From NCBI GenBank assembly GCA_021234155.1, contig JAJEKV010000215.1:310001-374000 (forward strand): a stretch of 64,000 nucleotides of DNA. The letters run 5' to 3'. Shown in pieces: positions 32,827 through 44,869 of this stretch; positions within the stretch are counted from its first letter, which is position 1; each line of letters opens with the position of its first letter. Origin of the DNA: Isoetes taiwanensis (Eukaryota > Streptophyta > Lycopodiopsida > Isoetales > Isoetaceae). Under the pieces are notes generated by a model. That model was not told where the DNA came from and ran no database searches. It saw only the letters and a program-made list of their open reading frames with translations. A program made the position numbers and the translations under genes.

Positions 32827-35350
32827 CTGTGTTTGGTAATAGTATGTTACATAATTTTTTCTTATATGTACGCTCATAGAGGATAACATTATCCAAACAT
32901 GCAGACAAATTCTTCATTTTGAAGCCATAATAATAGAATATAAAAAAAAGTATACTAATAGACCATTTGGGACAACTCTAGTGTTAAGTCTCATTCTTTT
33001 GCTTGTAGCAGTGGAGTTAAGATGCTGCGGGCTAGAAGACACATCCAGCGCTTAAGAGGTGAAAATTGTGCCTCGATAATCACTTCCACAAATGCCAGCA
33101 CCCAATTTTCTTTGCAAATCAGGTCTGGAAGAGTGCCAAAATCAACCTTTAATCTTGACGAGAAGTGGATTATTTTACTTAAATGATGCATCTACAAGAA
33201 TTTGAGGTCTAAGGTGTGGCTGCATGAAGATTCACATTGTATTTTTATATATTAGCCAACTTGATATCTGTTTTATTACACCAAAGGGTACCTACATTTT
33301 TTTTTTAATTTTTTTATGTGCCATGAATTGACCTGAACTAATGATGGCAATTGAGCTTTGGATATTAGAAGTTTATAAAAGCTTATCTAGTGAACTAAAG
33401 AGTCAATTTATTTGTCAATATTTCTATTCTCTTCAAGCCCATCTCTACTATGACCCTCAACATAAAAAAGCATTCTTAGCTATCATTTTTATTTGCATTT
33501 ATGAGTTTGTGATGGAGTTTGGTTGGGTTTATGAGTTTTGTTGCCACGTTTATAGGCTATGGTTCCAAGATAAATCTCGAATGAATTAAATAGATATCTA
33601 GATATGGGTCATTACCTCCCTTTAACAAAAAAATGGTAACGTGATATCTAATCACGTGGGATATGGATGATTATGGAACAATTATTATGGTTGTGTTCTC
33701 TAAACACGGACTTTTAGAACAATATCCAAGCTCTTATTTCACTGCTTTCATGATTAATTATTTTAGGCATCAGTCTCCACAAATACCATATGTTTGCAAA
33801 TTGATAGTCAATTAATGAGTTGGTTTGATAGCCAAGTTAGTGAGTAGATTTGAATTGTCAAAAAACCACTAATGAACAACTATTCTATAACAAACATTGG
33901 ACATTGATAATGGGTCCAACCCCATAGGTTTGAAACAAAAGAAACGTTCATAATTTTTTGTATTTCATAATTTCTTCCTAGACATCATACAATGCTGGCA
34001 GAATTTTAAAATCAAATCGGAAAATCTCGAAAAAGTTCATATTATAACCTTAAGCAGTCGAAGATTTTAAGTTCTCAGTCAAAAATATGTATTGCCCTTG
34101 TAGAAATATGCATAAAAATTTACTGGAAATTTTTCTGCCATGAGCTAACTCAACTAGAAATTTTTAGTTTCAACCAAAACCAACCTACTTTACCCCGAAA
34201 GAAGGTTAGTGGTAAGTAGGAGCATCATGCTCATAATCCTTCTGATCTTTTCCGAGTAGAAATGACATAATGCAGCATCCCAACTAACGTGATTCTTTAG
34301 AAGTCCACAAATGTGATAAGGCTACAGTTTTCCCTCAAACTTGATGAAAATGCCTCTTATATGCCTTTTTCCTTCTAGTTGAAAATTCATCAATGGAATG
34401 AACACCACAAAAGCAAAGCCATACCTATTAACACAAAGTTATGCAAATAATATTTCCTACTCGATTAAAAAAAAATCCATATTACAGAACAGACCTAAGA
34501 AATCAAGGCAAGGAGTGCAAAAATTTGCAAAAGAAAAAGGAGGAAAGAGAGGAATTGAACAGGTGCTGATTTTGTTAGAAAAGCATCAAAACAAATGAAA
34601 AACTATAGGTAGATCCCAAAAAGACCTGTAAAGCTCATTGGTAAGCCATTTGGGGTTCCCACGAATTAAGATTACATTATGGGCCTGCTTCACTGCTGTG
34701 GCACTTTTTGAATAATTAACAAGCTGCTGGCCTTCATTTTCCCAACCGGAAGGATAGTAGCTATTCCTGATTGCTAAGGTTGAGTATTGATATACATGAC
34801 TAGGTGAAGTGGTTTCTTACACAGATATACTGGTCATGTTTAAATGTTGCATCAGATTGCAGAATCAACAATATCAAACGAAGTGCAACATATCAGGAAG
34901 AATGCTTGGTAACATTGCACTCATAGATCCGCTTGATAATGGTTTTATCCAAATTGTGCTAATTCCAGATCCTAGGCGGAAATGGATGTTCTTAGGACCA
35001 CACGGGACTTAAGTTGCAATCAAACCATTTAATAAATATTCATACCGGTAAACTTCTAAAGAAAACATATTGCAGATTTAAGCACACACACCTTAGTTAT
35101 TTAGTGGAATCAATAAAGGAAGGAAGGAAGGAACTAGAAACGAAATCACAAAGACAACATAAATCCCATTCTGGGGTTACAAGACAATTCAGTAAAATGT
35201 TATGGCAGCCTGTGGGAGCTCATTTAACGGGAAAGTTTGATCACAGAGAGATAAAAACATTCTACAGAGCCTACTGGATAGTGCAACCTCTCAGGACTCC
35301 TTAAAATTCTATTGCAAATCATAGATAATGGAAAAACAACATTTAGAAGC
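32827..35350. other. Long stretch without a supported gene
   Basis: Apart from poly-A/T runs and short open frames, I see nothing with family resemblance. A 59-codon frame at about 33006-33185 (SGVKMLRARRHIQRLRGENCAS...) is protein-like but too short to judge. Confidence 0.45.
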
Positions 35351-36648
35351 TCAGTAGCCAAAAAAAATTCTCTGGTTGCCTCCTTGGGATAAACCAAATT
35401 CACTACTATTCCCTTTCATCAAAAGAGAATTCACCATAGCCTTCCCTTTGGCCCCATCTATGACGGATGATGATGAAAAGCTTGCAAAATGCAATGCCAG
35501 AAACTTGAAATGGATGAAAAGCAATACCTGAAATAACTTGTATGGCTTCAATTATACGAGAAAGCAATGAACAAAAGAAAAGAGGTCATAGTACTTACGT
35601 AACCAAGTTTGTTGTTTTCGGAAATGTACTCATACACGTCTCTTGGCTTGCACATGCTTATTCTGAACATTGTGGTGTTCAAGATGTACTCAACATCCCC
35701 TTCGTCATTAATGCAAGTCATAATAACTTCATCTTCGTTTTGTGAAGCCACCAGACTTGTCATTTCTCCAGCCGGGTAATAATCATCTGCCTTAAACTTG
35801 CCCCTTCCTGTCTTGTTGCAAAGGTAAAGGTACGAATCAGTGGGGTAGCGTTCCCTGGCGCCCCTGTGTGTGTACCATGTCACATCTCTGAGTTCGTAGG
35901 ACTGTTGCTTTGGAGCTGGTGGCTGATTTTTTAGTTTAAGTGTGATCTTTTGGCTGAAAACGCAAGAAAATCGGGCTTAAAGATCGTCAGACAAGGCAAC
36001 GACACTACTTTCTTTAGTAATTTTGTACTAAAAATGTGGTCTTTGAAAAGCTACTTTAGGTGTTATAACACAGCTTTTTCCCGTGCTCTAACTCTAAAAA
36101 CACTGTAAATTTACAAAAACACTGTATTTTCCTACCATTTTTTAGGATCTGAGCCTTTTCGGTATAAATTTATATCGAAAGAGGTCTCCACCGTATAAAT
36201 TTATACCGCAGAGTAACCCGCGGTATAAATTTATACCGTGGAGACCTCTTTCGGTATAAATTTATACACGTTCGGCCTCAAGCTCTGTATAAATTTATAC
36301 AGAAAAGAACTCACACGGTATAAATTTATACCGTGGAGACCTCTTTCGGTACACCTCCACGCTGTACATGTTCAGACCCGGTATAAATTTATACAGAAGG
36401 GGTTCAGCCACTGTATAAATTTATACAGAAAGACCACGACCTAGAGAAAGTCTAAACTTCTAAAAGAAAACTAAACTTGAAATGGTACGGGTTGAAACTT
36501 ACGTGGCCATGTCAGGTATGAAGATCCTTATAGCTCTTTGGAAGTCGCAAAAAGGGCAAGTATAAAGGCGGATCGCTGCTTGGCCGAGCCAAGCAGCATT
36601 ATACAGAAAAATGAGCTCGCCTCCGCCTACCTTAAGTAGTACTGCCAT
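35351..36648 (-). CDS. Hypothetical three-exon gene spanning a palindrome array
   Basis: Exon 1 is 36648-36503 (MAVLLKVGGGELIFLYNAAWLG...TCPFCDF), with a GTAAGT donor. Exon 2 is 35953-35599, with a TTTTCAG acceptor, a GTAAGT donor and the sequence KITLKLKNQPPAPKQQ...DVTWYTHRGARERYP...CINDEGDVEYILNTTMFRISMCKPRDVYEYI. Exon 3 is 35527-35351, ending in TGA. Phases join exactly (146 + 355 = 167 codons), giving 225 residues without a stop. An in-frame upstream ATG at 36687 is possible. Exon 2 has the feel of a small beta-rich reader domain such as BAH, but I cannot assign it. Intron 1 (36502-35954) contains eight GTATAAATTTATAC palindromes, and the promoter side holds about six more. It diverges from the DUF7869-type gene, so both may belong to one element. 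Confidence 0.45.
36157..36432. repeat. Array of eight GTATAAATTTATAC palindromes (intron 1)
   Basis: Units centred on GTATAAATTTATAC, mostly extended to CGGTATAAATTTATACCG, start near 36159, 36193, 36221, 36251, 36284, 36315, 36379 and 36412. The core is invariant in most copies. Spacers of 13-50 bp are GC-richer and differ, though AGACCTCTTTCGGTA recurs in two of them. Confidence 0.9.
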
Positions 36649-36659
36649 TTGCCATTTCG

Positions 36660-36890
36660 TATATTTTCTGTCTATATGTTTATACATACAAATGATCTAA
36701 GTTTTAAGTATCAATTTGTATGCTTTTCGTATAAATTTATACCACTCTTGTCTCTTATTGCTTACTTTCGGTATAAATTTATATCGCTCCTTGTTTTGCT
36801 TCCGCGCCCTTTGTATAAATTTATCGCTTTTGGTATAAATTTATACCACTCTATCTCTTATTGCTTCTCCCGGTATAAATTTATACCGAT
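36660..36890. repeat. Second GTATAAATTTATAC palindrome array (promoter side)
   Basis: Further copies lie near 36728, 36769, 36811 (half), 36832 and 36870, plus one decayed TGTTTATACATACA near 36677. CTCTTGTCTCTTATTGCTT and CTCTATCTCTTATTGCTT follow two of the copies, so whole unit-plus-spacer blocks have duplicated. Confidence 0.85.
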
Positions 36891-37067
36891 GCATTGCACC
36901 TCTCTTGAGCTCACTATGGCTGGAGAAAGCGTCAGGAGCCACCACAACCTGCTGTAGCGGCTACCTCCACCAATGGTTTTCACACGGTGATTTCTTCTTT
37001 GGCGAGAAACCGACTCGACACTCGAGCCCCGAGCTGACCCTCACCGTGCCGTCGGCTACCACCACCA

Positions 37068-40062
37068 ATGCAGTTCACGCCACCACCTCCTGCTCCTGTG
37101 CTTCGTTTGCCACCACCCATGCATTTCACTCCTCCAGAACAACAAGGCAACCGTCCTCCACCCAGTCGTTTTACTCCAGCCGATCCCAGACTCCCTCCTC
37201 CCGTTCATTTTAGTCCGTCTCCCGTGGTTCAGCCTAGACAGCCCACACGGTCGCACATGACTCCATCACCATCCGTTGCACTGCAGGATGCCACTCCTAG
37301 TGAAAGTAGTCAGCACCATGCTACTCCTGTGTTTTATGAGACTTCTGGAGCTACTCAACTACGTCATCCGCCTCGACTTCTTTTTCCAAGAGAAAGGCAA
37401 ACTTCTTCCACACAGGATCAACATACACCTAGTCTCACTGCATCGACAAGTACAACGCAAGTTCCTACAATGTCGGATGAAGAAACACCTCATGTTGATA
37501 TCTCAGACGAGGACCTGCCAAAGCCACAAGACTCTATGTTCGAATTCAAAGCTCCTGCAAGTAAGAATCTTAAGCGAAACTTACACAAGAAAGCATGTAC
37601 AACCGTTAGAAGAAAGAAACTTATGGACGAGGCTCACTTGAGGGCAACACATACAAAGCACTGTTGTTCTCAACGTTGTATGCTTAAGATTGGACTAAAG
37701 GAATTGAGATTGATTCGTGATAGTTACAGTTCAATGACTCTGCTAGACCAAAGGGGCTACTTGGCCTTCAATATTAGGCCAGATTGTGGTGAGAAGTTTA
37801 GTTACACGTACTGGTGGCCACAATGGTCAAAAGCGGCCTTCAAATTGATTCATGCTTTAGGCAAACAGACGACTTGACCGCTGAAGAAAAGGCTTGACAA
37901 GAATCCGGGCATCAATGACTCGCCATTCGGGAGGCATAACCCGGAGTTCATGCCCTTCAATGTGTTTCTGGATGGAAGGTTTCTTTAAGGAGTCTTGTGA
38001 GAAACTCCCCTAACAGCCCTATGTACCACTTGAGTGACAATTTCACGAAACAAGAAGTCTACGATAATTATAAGGAGATGTGTGTTGAATTTGGAGAGCG
38101 CTATATACGCTACTCTTACTTTTTATCGTGCTTTGGAAAAAAGAGTTTTCTCGGCGTGTCCATTCCTAGAAAGCATAGGATATCTTTTGTGCTACATGCT
38201 CGAATTAAAAGCTCGAGAGACAAAATGCAAGGACACTTCACACTAAAAGTAAGCTTCGGGGCGTGTTCTTGCCTAGTTCTACTTAAAAGTAGGTTCTTTC
38301 CTAAACATGTTTTCATTTTCGGATGCATTGAAAGAGAAACGAACAAGCACACAGAGAACAACAATCCTTAGAAAGGAGAAAATTGACAAAACATAGGAAG
38401 AAAGTTAATCGGAGCAACCACTCAACTACATATCGGTTGTTATTGATGGAATGGACCGTAAGAAGACCACCCTACCACACTTTGTCAATGTGCCTAAGGA
38501 TCTTTGTTTGAAGAAGATTTCATACACCGCATGTTGTTGGTGCTATGGTATTTAATGGAAAACTATCTTGCAAGGCATTTTTGAACTATCCAAACGTTCA
38601 TGCTGATCCAAATCTGACTATCACAATTTTGAATAAGCTTCTTTCCAATCTAGAACATATACCACCGGTTCTCAGTACCTTGACTAGACAACACGACAAG
38701 AGAAAATAAGAATCGGCGTTGTTTGCTTATCGTGCTATGCTAGTTGAGAAACAAATCTTCAAGAAGGTGAAGATTGGTTTCACGCTTGTTGGTCATAATT
38801 ACGATCAAATTGATCAGATGTTCAGTAGGTTCTCTAAACGTCTTGCTCGAAAAAAAGCTCTCAGCCTACTAGCAATGATTGAGGTTATCCAAGATTCTTA
38901 CAATCCTCGTCCAGACATCGAGTTATTAGAAGAAACTTATGATTTCAAGGAATGGATTTTTCGGAGAGATCAACTGGGTCACTGTGCTATTGAGCCCTTG
39001 AGAAACATTACATTTCAGCATCAGATCAAAATTTCACTTGTAGATGGCAAGGCCATCTTACAAGGAAAGAAATATGCCACATCCTTGCAAAGGGCGGCGC
39101 CAGCAGGTATTCAATTCATTCGCACCATCCCCAATACTAGTTCGATGCTCTCTGCAGAAAGCAAATGCCTCTAAAAGCTTGAAAGAAATCACAAAGAGTA
39201 AAAAGGAGGGAAGAGCATTTGACTCAAACAAATCATTGGATTATATTGAGACAAGTATTCAGATCCGCTCTAACCACTTTGGGGAGGCAGATGCTTTATG
39301 GTGGCCTCCTTTTTTTCTCAGAACGTGACATGTTGCAAGCTTCATTACAAGGTCGAAGACCGATTTACATTCAACGGCCATCTAGGCAAACTCTCCCCTG
39401 TGCAAGTTGAGAATCAAGAGGAACATGTAGAGATATTGGCTAGCTCGGATGAAGATGATAGAGTCATGTACACCGCCCCCGGGCATACGGCACAACAAGT
39501 TGCTCGAAAGTATCCGGGTTCAGTCTCGAGATTCGAGAAAGGAATGCTCATAGCTGTCCCGGTGATAATGATGAACGGGAAGCCATTCTGGCTAGCTAAA
39601 AAATCTTGGAGGTAACAAGAGAGGATGGAATTCCCACTCAATTAAAAGTGCAATGGATGAGAACAAATGCCGCCGATTTGCAAAGTGGGAGTTATACTTT
39701 GGAGATGGTAAAAACAGGGAGTGGGAAAGAGAGCAAAGTCCAAAGCAAGCAATCGATGTCATAGATCTAATCAAGTAAAGGTTCTTGCATATGACTTTGT
39801 TACGACCGCTGCTAGTAAGTTACGTATGGTCACTCAAACTGTAATAAGGTCGGCATGTGGATTAGACAAACAACCTAGAAAGGTGGCAAAAAAAGATGAT
39901 GATGAAGACTCACTTGTAGACAAAGTGAGGAAGAAGATCGCTCGAGTACATCGGGCTTTGAGAGTGAAGTCGAGGATGAAGGCTCAAGTGATCGAGGGAA
40001 TAAATGAGTCGGAGGATGAGATGCATCCCGATCTTGCTGCAAAATGTAAGTTTGTCCGATGA
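37068..40062 (+). pseudogene. DUF7869-type (transposase-like) protein, multiply frameshifted
   Basis: An open 269-codon frame (37068-37877) begins with a Pro-rich region (QFTPPPPAPVLRLPPP), then a linker rich in Ser/Thr, then HCCSQRCMLKIGLKELRLIRDSY, a CCxxxC metal-binding-like motif typical of the family. It continues in shifted frames: KNPGINDSPFGRHNPEFMPFN; EVYDNYKEMCVEFGERYIRYS; the VVIDGMDRKKTTLPHF piece (about 38440); FKKVKIGFTLVGHNYDQIDQ then MFSRFSKRL (about 38755-38845), the hallmark GHTHDQIDQ.FSR-like motif; and a C-terminal module PFWLAKILEVTREDGIP with VQWMRT (39585-39690). It ends in a basic/acidic tail with a TGA at 40060-40062. At least five frame changes make it a pseudogene. 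The family name is from memory; its proteins are widespread, element-like and of unproven function. Confidence 0.6.
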
Positions 40063-42431
40063 CTCGAACATGTAAAGAACAGAAAGTGCAGGTGATGATT
40101 GTCTGTCAAAATGTCCTATCTTTTTGACAATTTTGTTCATAATTTTGTACAATTTTCACAACCTTGAATATATCCAGTGTTGGGCAAACTTTATGAACCC
40201 TATCGGAAATTTTCCTGCTCCTTCCCAACCTAAACGGATTTCTACGAATTTAATCGGCTCCTTCCTGCTACTAGATGTGACAAACGGAATACTAGACCTG
40301 AAATTCAAATATTAAGAGAGGCAAATACTCTGTTCTTTTACCACAGGCCTTTGGACAGGATGCATTGGGTGCTCTGTTTTTGTTTTTTTTTTTCTACTAC
40401 AGACCTTTGTCCAGGATATACGATTGGGGGCAAGACCAAAGAGGCTATGCAAATCATCTCACTGCATATCCAAGACTCAAACCCAACCAAAAACTCACCA
40501 TGTAACTAGATCAAACCGACCCAGACAAAACAAAAGTATGTGCCACAATAGAAACCTATACAAGAAATACGAATTTGAGAAAAAACTCAGCACCGACTAT
40601 AAGCAAATAGTCCAGCGCAAATGCCTTGGGCAGGCAATCTTCCACTCAAACCATGGAAATCTAAGCTTAGAATTATAAAAAGATACAGAGACGAATGCCT
40701 GCTCTCAAAAATAGTAGTTCAAAAAGGCAAATAGAGAACCAGAAAACTGAAGAAAGAAAGAACATGATGCATGTCTGTGAGTTAACTGGATCACGCAGCA
40801 ACAATGGCGGCCGTAAACATTCAAAATCTTCTGCTCTGAGCACACATTCCACAACACATACCCTATTTTTCTTCACTTTCATAAACGTATAAATTCCGGT
40901 TGAAGAAAATCGTGTCAGCCAGAATCCGGCGTCGTGATTTTCTTGGACGGAAGGAGAACCGACAGTTTACCATGCTGGACGGTTAAATTGCAAAGCTGGA
41001 CGGACGATTTGCATAGTGCCGCGGACTTTGCCCAACGCTGAATATATCACTTCTTTGTCACTCTACTACCCTTGCTATTTTTTTTATTGCCCCTTTTCTG
41101 CCACACTTTATATAAGTAACTATTTTTTGTTCTAAATTAGGAGGATAAAAAATGCTGTTTAAAATTTTTGCATGTGAGTTATGTTCAATCAACCCCTTAA
41201 AAAAGGTACCTAAATTAACTAAATTGTCACACCTGTCACAAAAAAATCATAAAAATGGACTTTTTTAAGGGAATTTTAGGGAATCTTTCAAAGATTCCTT
41301 TTGAAGTGCGTTTCCAGCAAATAAGTGCGTTTCATTTTAAACTTTGTTTAGTATACCTTGCTTCCCAGGTGAGGAGGAAACCAAGCTTTTGACCTTAACC
41401 CAAGGGTTAGAAATGTCCCTTTCCTGTAGAATAATCCAGTTCCAGTGCTTTGCCAAAGATTCAATGCCCTCTTTTCTTCTGAAATAAAGAAGATTCAGCG
41501 CATTATATTTTCAGCATTATATGTTCGACCTTGATCTTGACCCCCGGGTATAATGGCCGAAATCCATTTTAGCTTCTTTAGTTGTTGCTCTTTTGCAATG
41601 TGGATCTACTACCTTACCCGTAAACAACAATAAATAAAATTTCCTTTCCGCCCATGAATTGGAAACGGTGATGTTTCTATTGACCTTATATAACCCTAAA
41701 ATTTCTAAAAACAGCTTGAATCAGCATCATCACAAAAAACTCAAGAAGCATATTGCATCCCCATGTCGTTCACGGCAAAAGTCGTATCTTCCCGTGTCCT
41801 TCCCACGTCCCCCATCTCAACTGTTCATCTACATCAACAGTTCACGATGAAAGCTAACATGACAGACTGTAAATCAATTCTTACACCCTATGAACCTGGT
41901 GACACTTGAATCGTAAATTCTAATGATGAAGATGCAATCCTACACTCTATTGACAACTAGTGGGAGTTCTTATTTACCTAACTATAAGCAGACCAGGTCT
42001 AGTCTATAAGTAGGTATATTATCCAGGTTCATCCATGCATCACTAGAGAGAAGCAAAACATGTCATGCAATATCTCCAATGTTCTTGCAAGTCCTTGGCC
42101 TTATAATTAATGTGCACATCCAGTTATGCCCACAAAAATGATTTTTACAAAAATGGGTTGTAAGATGCAAAAATGGGTTTGGAAATTCAAAAATACTCAT
42201 AAAAAGACAGGGAGTCATACCCATTAAGAAGCTATAGAACCAAACTTTTGCAAAATGTAAGCAGATGTTCAATGCTTTTTCCACTTTCCAGTTCTATAAA
42301 TTTCTACATGATGCCTACAAAGAGAAAGCATAGATGAGCACTTGGAGCATAAAATTTTGCAGAGGTTTAGACTATGAAGAAAGACTTGCTATGAACATTC
42401 AAAGGAACAGCAAGAAATGACCCCAAGACAT
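40063..42431. other. No gene recognised
   Basis: AT-rich sequence with poly-T and poly-A runs (for example 40381-40392). A 24-residue start-like frame or two exists, but none is supported. I found no far-side copies of the GTATAAATTTATAC palindrome, so the right border of that element is unknown. Confidence 0.45.
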
Positions 42432-43088
42432 TACCACCGACTGTGCCCATAGGGGATTCCTAAAATGCTATGAGCATCACCCATACCTAGGTCAGGAGGC
42501 TGAGATGTACGAAATTTTTTCTTTGGCAATGAAAATGGTGGCAGCTGCATTGGTGAAGTGGAGATCAATTCCACCTACCAACGACTAACACGGCTGATGC
42601 CTTGCAGAATATTCAGTCCATTCCAGCCTACATGTTACCAATAAACAAATATTACTTGAATGATCAAAATACAAACAAATTGTTGACAAAATAATTGGCA
42701 AAATGGAAAAGAAATATTCAACATTCATAAACAAGACCACAATTAAGATATTTTGGCATATTCAACAAAATTAAAGTACCTTTTACATAAGAAACAAGAT
42801 TGAGAGTAGTACCTCCAAAATACACCACGGAGAATTAGGCCATCGCATAGGGTCCGTTGCTTGCATTGCAGAGATTGTACCCATGAACCAACTAATCCGT
42901 GAAGAGTCTTCTGTTTCAAATGCCATCCTGAATCTCATGCCAGGGTACCAAGGATGATACAGAGAGGCCTTCACGGATTGTGCCCTCAGATAAAATTACG
43001 CAGTGCTTGCCCTTAGATAGTATACGATTTCAAATGCCTGGCTAGATGCAGCTTGCATTGCAGCATCTAGAACGGGTTTAACAGAAAC
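42432..43088 (-). pseudogene. Auxin response factor pseudogene (ARF10/16/17 clade)
   Basis: Exon one (about 43088-42813) reads ARVSVKPVLDAAMQAASSQAFEIVYYLRAS, then a TAA at 42998-42996 in place of the usual Glu codon, then GMRFRMAFETEDSSRISWFM and RWPNSPWCILE before a GTAC donor. Exon two (42627-42432), after a TAG acceptor, reads LEWTEY, a one-base shift, LQGISRVSRW, a TAG at 42577-42575, then VELISTSPMQLPPFSLPKKK and FRTSQPPDLG. FETEDSSRISWFMGT marks clade C (ARF10/16/17), transcription repressors that are miR160 targets in other plants. Only the end of the B3 region and the first part of the ancillary domain remain. Two nonsense codons and one shift show it is dead. Confidence 0.85.
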
Positions 43089-43590
43089 CCTTGCTCACTT
43101 TTGTGCAAAACTACCACAACCAGAAGCCCCAATTATTCTGTTGAAAGAACTTCCTCTCTCTCTGTCCAAATAATCTGCATTCCTTTCTGCTGGGTTTGCG
43201 TCCCAATGCACGAGCCTCGCTACTGTGAGAAGAAACTAAAGGATTGCGCCCTGTACCCTTCATTGATCGAAAAACTCTTCTGTCGTTCTGCAATTGAAAG
43301 TATCAGGCACCTAATTTTCAACACATTTCTCATTTTCATGGCCATTTCAATTAGAAAATTAGTAATCTAATGGTCCTTATGAAGTTTAGCTGATGTGTCA
43401 TGCCACGTGGATAGCCTAGAATTTCAGCAATTCTTGTAGGGGAAGTTAGGCAAGCCTGCTAAATAGAGTGGGTATTTGGCTTTCCAGGGCATTTCGGGAA
43501 ATACACAAAAATAGAGGGGTATTTTACAAAAAATATCCTATTTGAAGTGGTCGATACTTATGTATATTTTTTATATGTAAGAAATAGATA
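43089..43590. other. No gene recognised
   Basis: Short open frames only. Nothing with family motifs. Confidence 0.4.
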
Positions 43591-44065
43591 GGTGCAATTC
43601 AGTCCCATTCGCATATCATGCAATGCCACATGGCGCTTTTATTTTGCTAGGTTTACGCTGCATTCAGCGATTCTATCTTCTATTTATGGTACGCAGCGGC
43701 CTGCTGAATTGCACCTCTCTGTCTTCCACATTACACCAATGACTCTTTACTTGACATTCTTGGGATGTCAACCAAGCTCCGTGCTCCCACACGTCACCTG
43801 GTTTCTATCCCAGGAATGTTAAGTAAAGGGTCATTGTTGTAATGTGGAAGACGGAGAGGTGCAATTCAGTAGGCCAGAATGCTGGCTAAAATCCGTAAAC
43901 AAAAGATAGAATCGTTGAATGCGGGGTAAACCTAGTAGAATATCACAGTAAAAATCTTAACATCTGGATAAAATTCAAGAATATTAGGTAAAATCGTTGA
44001 ATGCGAGGTAAACACATCAGAATGCTCCCACACGTCACCTGGTTTCTATCTCATGAATGTTTAGT
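43590..44065. mobile_element. Fold-back (inverted-repeat) element
   Basis: Left arm 43647-43768 (CTAGGTTTACGCTGCATTC...CTTTACTTGACATTC) is the reverse complement of right arm 43815-43935 (GAATGTTAAGTAAAGGG...GTAAACCTAG) with few mismatches. The 45-bp loop contains GCTCCCACACGTCACCTGG. The loop phrase and its flank return at 44024-44065 (GCTCCCACACGTCACCTGG then TTTCTATCTCATGAATG), and GTGCAATTCAGT is found at 43592 as well. This looks like a MITE or fold-back element with a partial second copy. No transposase is present. Confidence 0.8.
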
Positions 44066-44470
44066 CATTCTTGTATACAAGAAATTTATCGTGGCGGACA
44101 TATCGTTTAGCTGATGGGTACTTAATGGGACCTTCTCATGCAAGGTTGTTGCTAAACGCCAGACCTGCCCTGCAAAAATCATCGGCAATTGCCCTGCAAG
44201 AAAATAAAAGAAGCTAATAGAAGTTAGGGACCTGAGCAATGAGAATAGTTGCAACCTTCCTTTTGTATACCTAGTTCCCTGCAGTTTAGCCGTTCATGGG
44301 AACATCTTCGCTAATGACCTGATTGGAAGGAAACCTTCAGGTCTTGGGCTCATGGGAAACCCTCCTTAGACACTATTGACTTATGATTCCTACCACATTT
44401 ATGATTAATGCACCTCCCATGTCCATATTCCTTCCTATATAATTGTGTTTCCTTTTCTGTTCTCTTTTTT

Positions 44471-44490
44471 TTTTTTTTTTTTCCTTCCTT
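44471..44490. repeat. Poly-T tract
   Basis: A run of roughly 17-20 T with a flanking pyrimidine tract. No other feature is attached. Confidence 0.6.
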
Positions 44491-44591
44491 ACTTATTATA
44501 AGGATGTGATACGTATGCAAATTTAGGTTTTTTGCAATGGTCGAAATCTAGGCAATGCTCCTTGATGTTTTTTGTTCTCACTCATTTTCTT

Positions 44592-44866
44592 CCTTACAAA
44601 TTAGCTGAGTATGACATGTGTACATTCTCATTTAATACAGAGTATTTCGTGTACATGGTCATTTATTACATAGCATTTATTACAAGCTATTATTGTGATA
44701 TTTTTCGTGTGGTTACATATATTCTATGATTGTGATACTTTTTGTGTGATTACGTATGACTCTTCTGCTTGCTTACAAATTAGCTGAGTATGATACGTGT
44801 ATAGTCTCATTTAATACAGTGTTCGTGTATAGGGTCATTTATTACATAGCATTTATTACAAGCTAT
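44592..44866. repeat. Tandem duplication of about 180 bp
   Basis: CTTACAAATTAGCTGAGTATGA..CGTGTA...TCTCATTTAATACAG...GGTCATTTATTACATAGC then ATTTATTACAAGCTAT occurs at 44592-44690 and again at 44771-44866. Confidence 0.85.
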
Positions 44867-44869
44867 GAT

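Noticed and set aside
36157-36890. CRISPR-like layout of short palindromic repeats and variable spacers
   Set aside because: The DNA is plainly plant nuclear, spacers vary in length (13-50 bp), some are duplicated, and no cas genes exist. It is a eukaryotic palindrome array.
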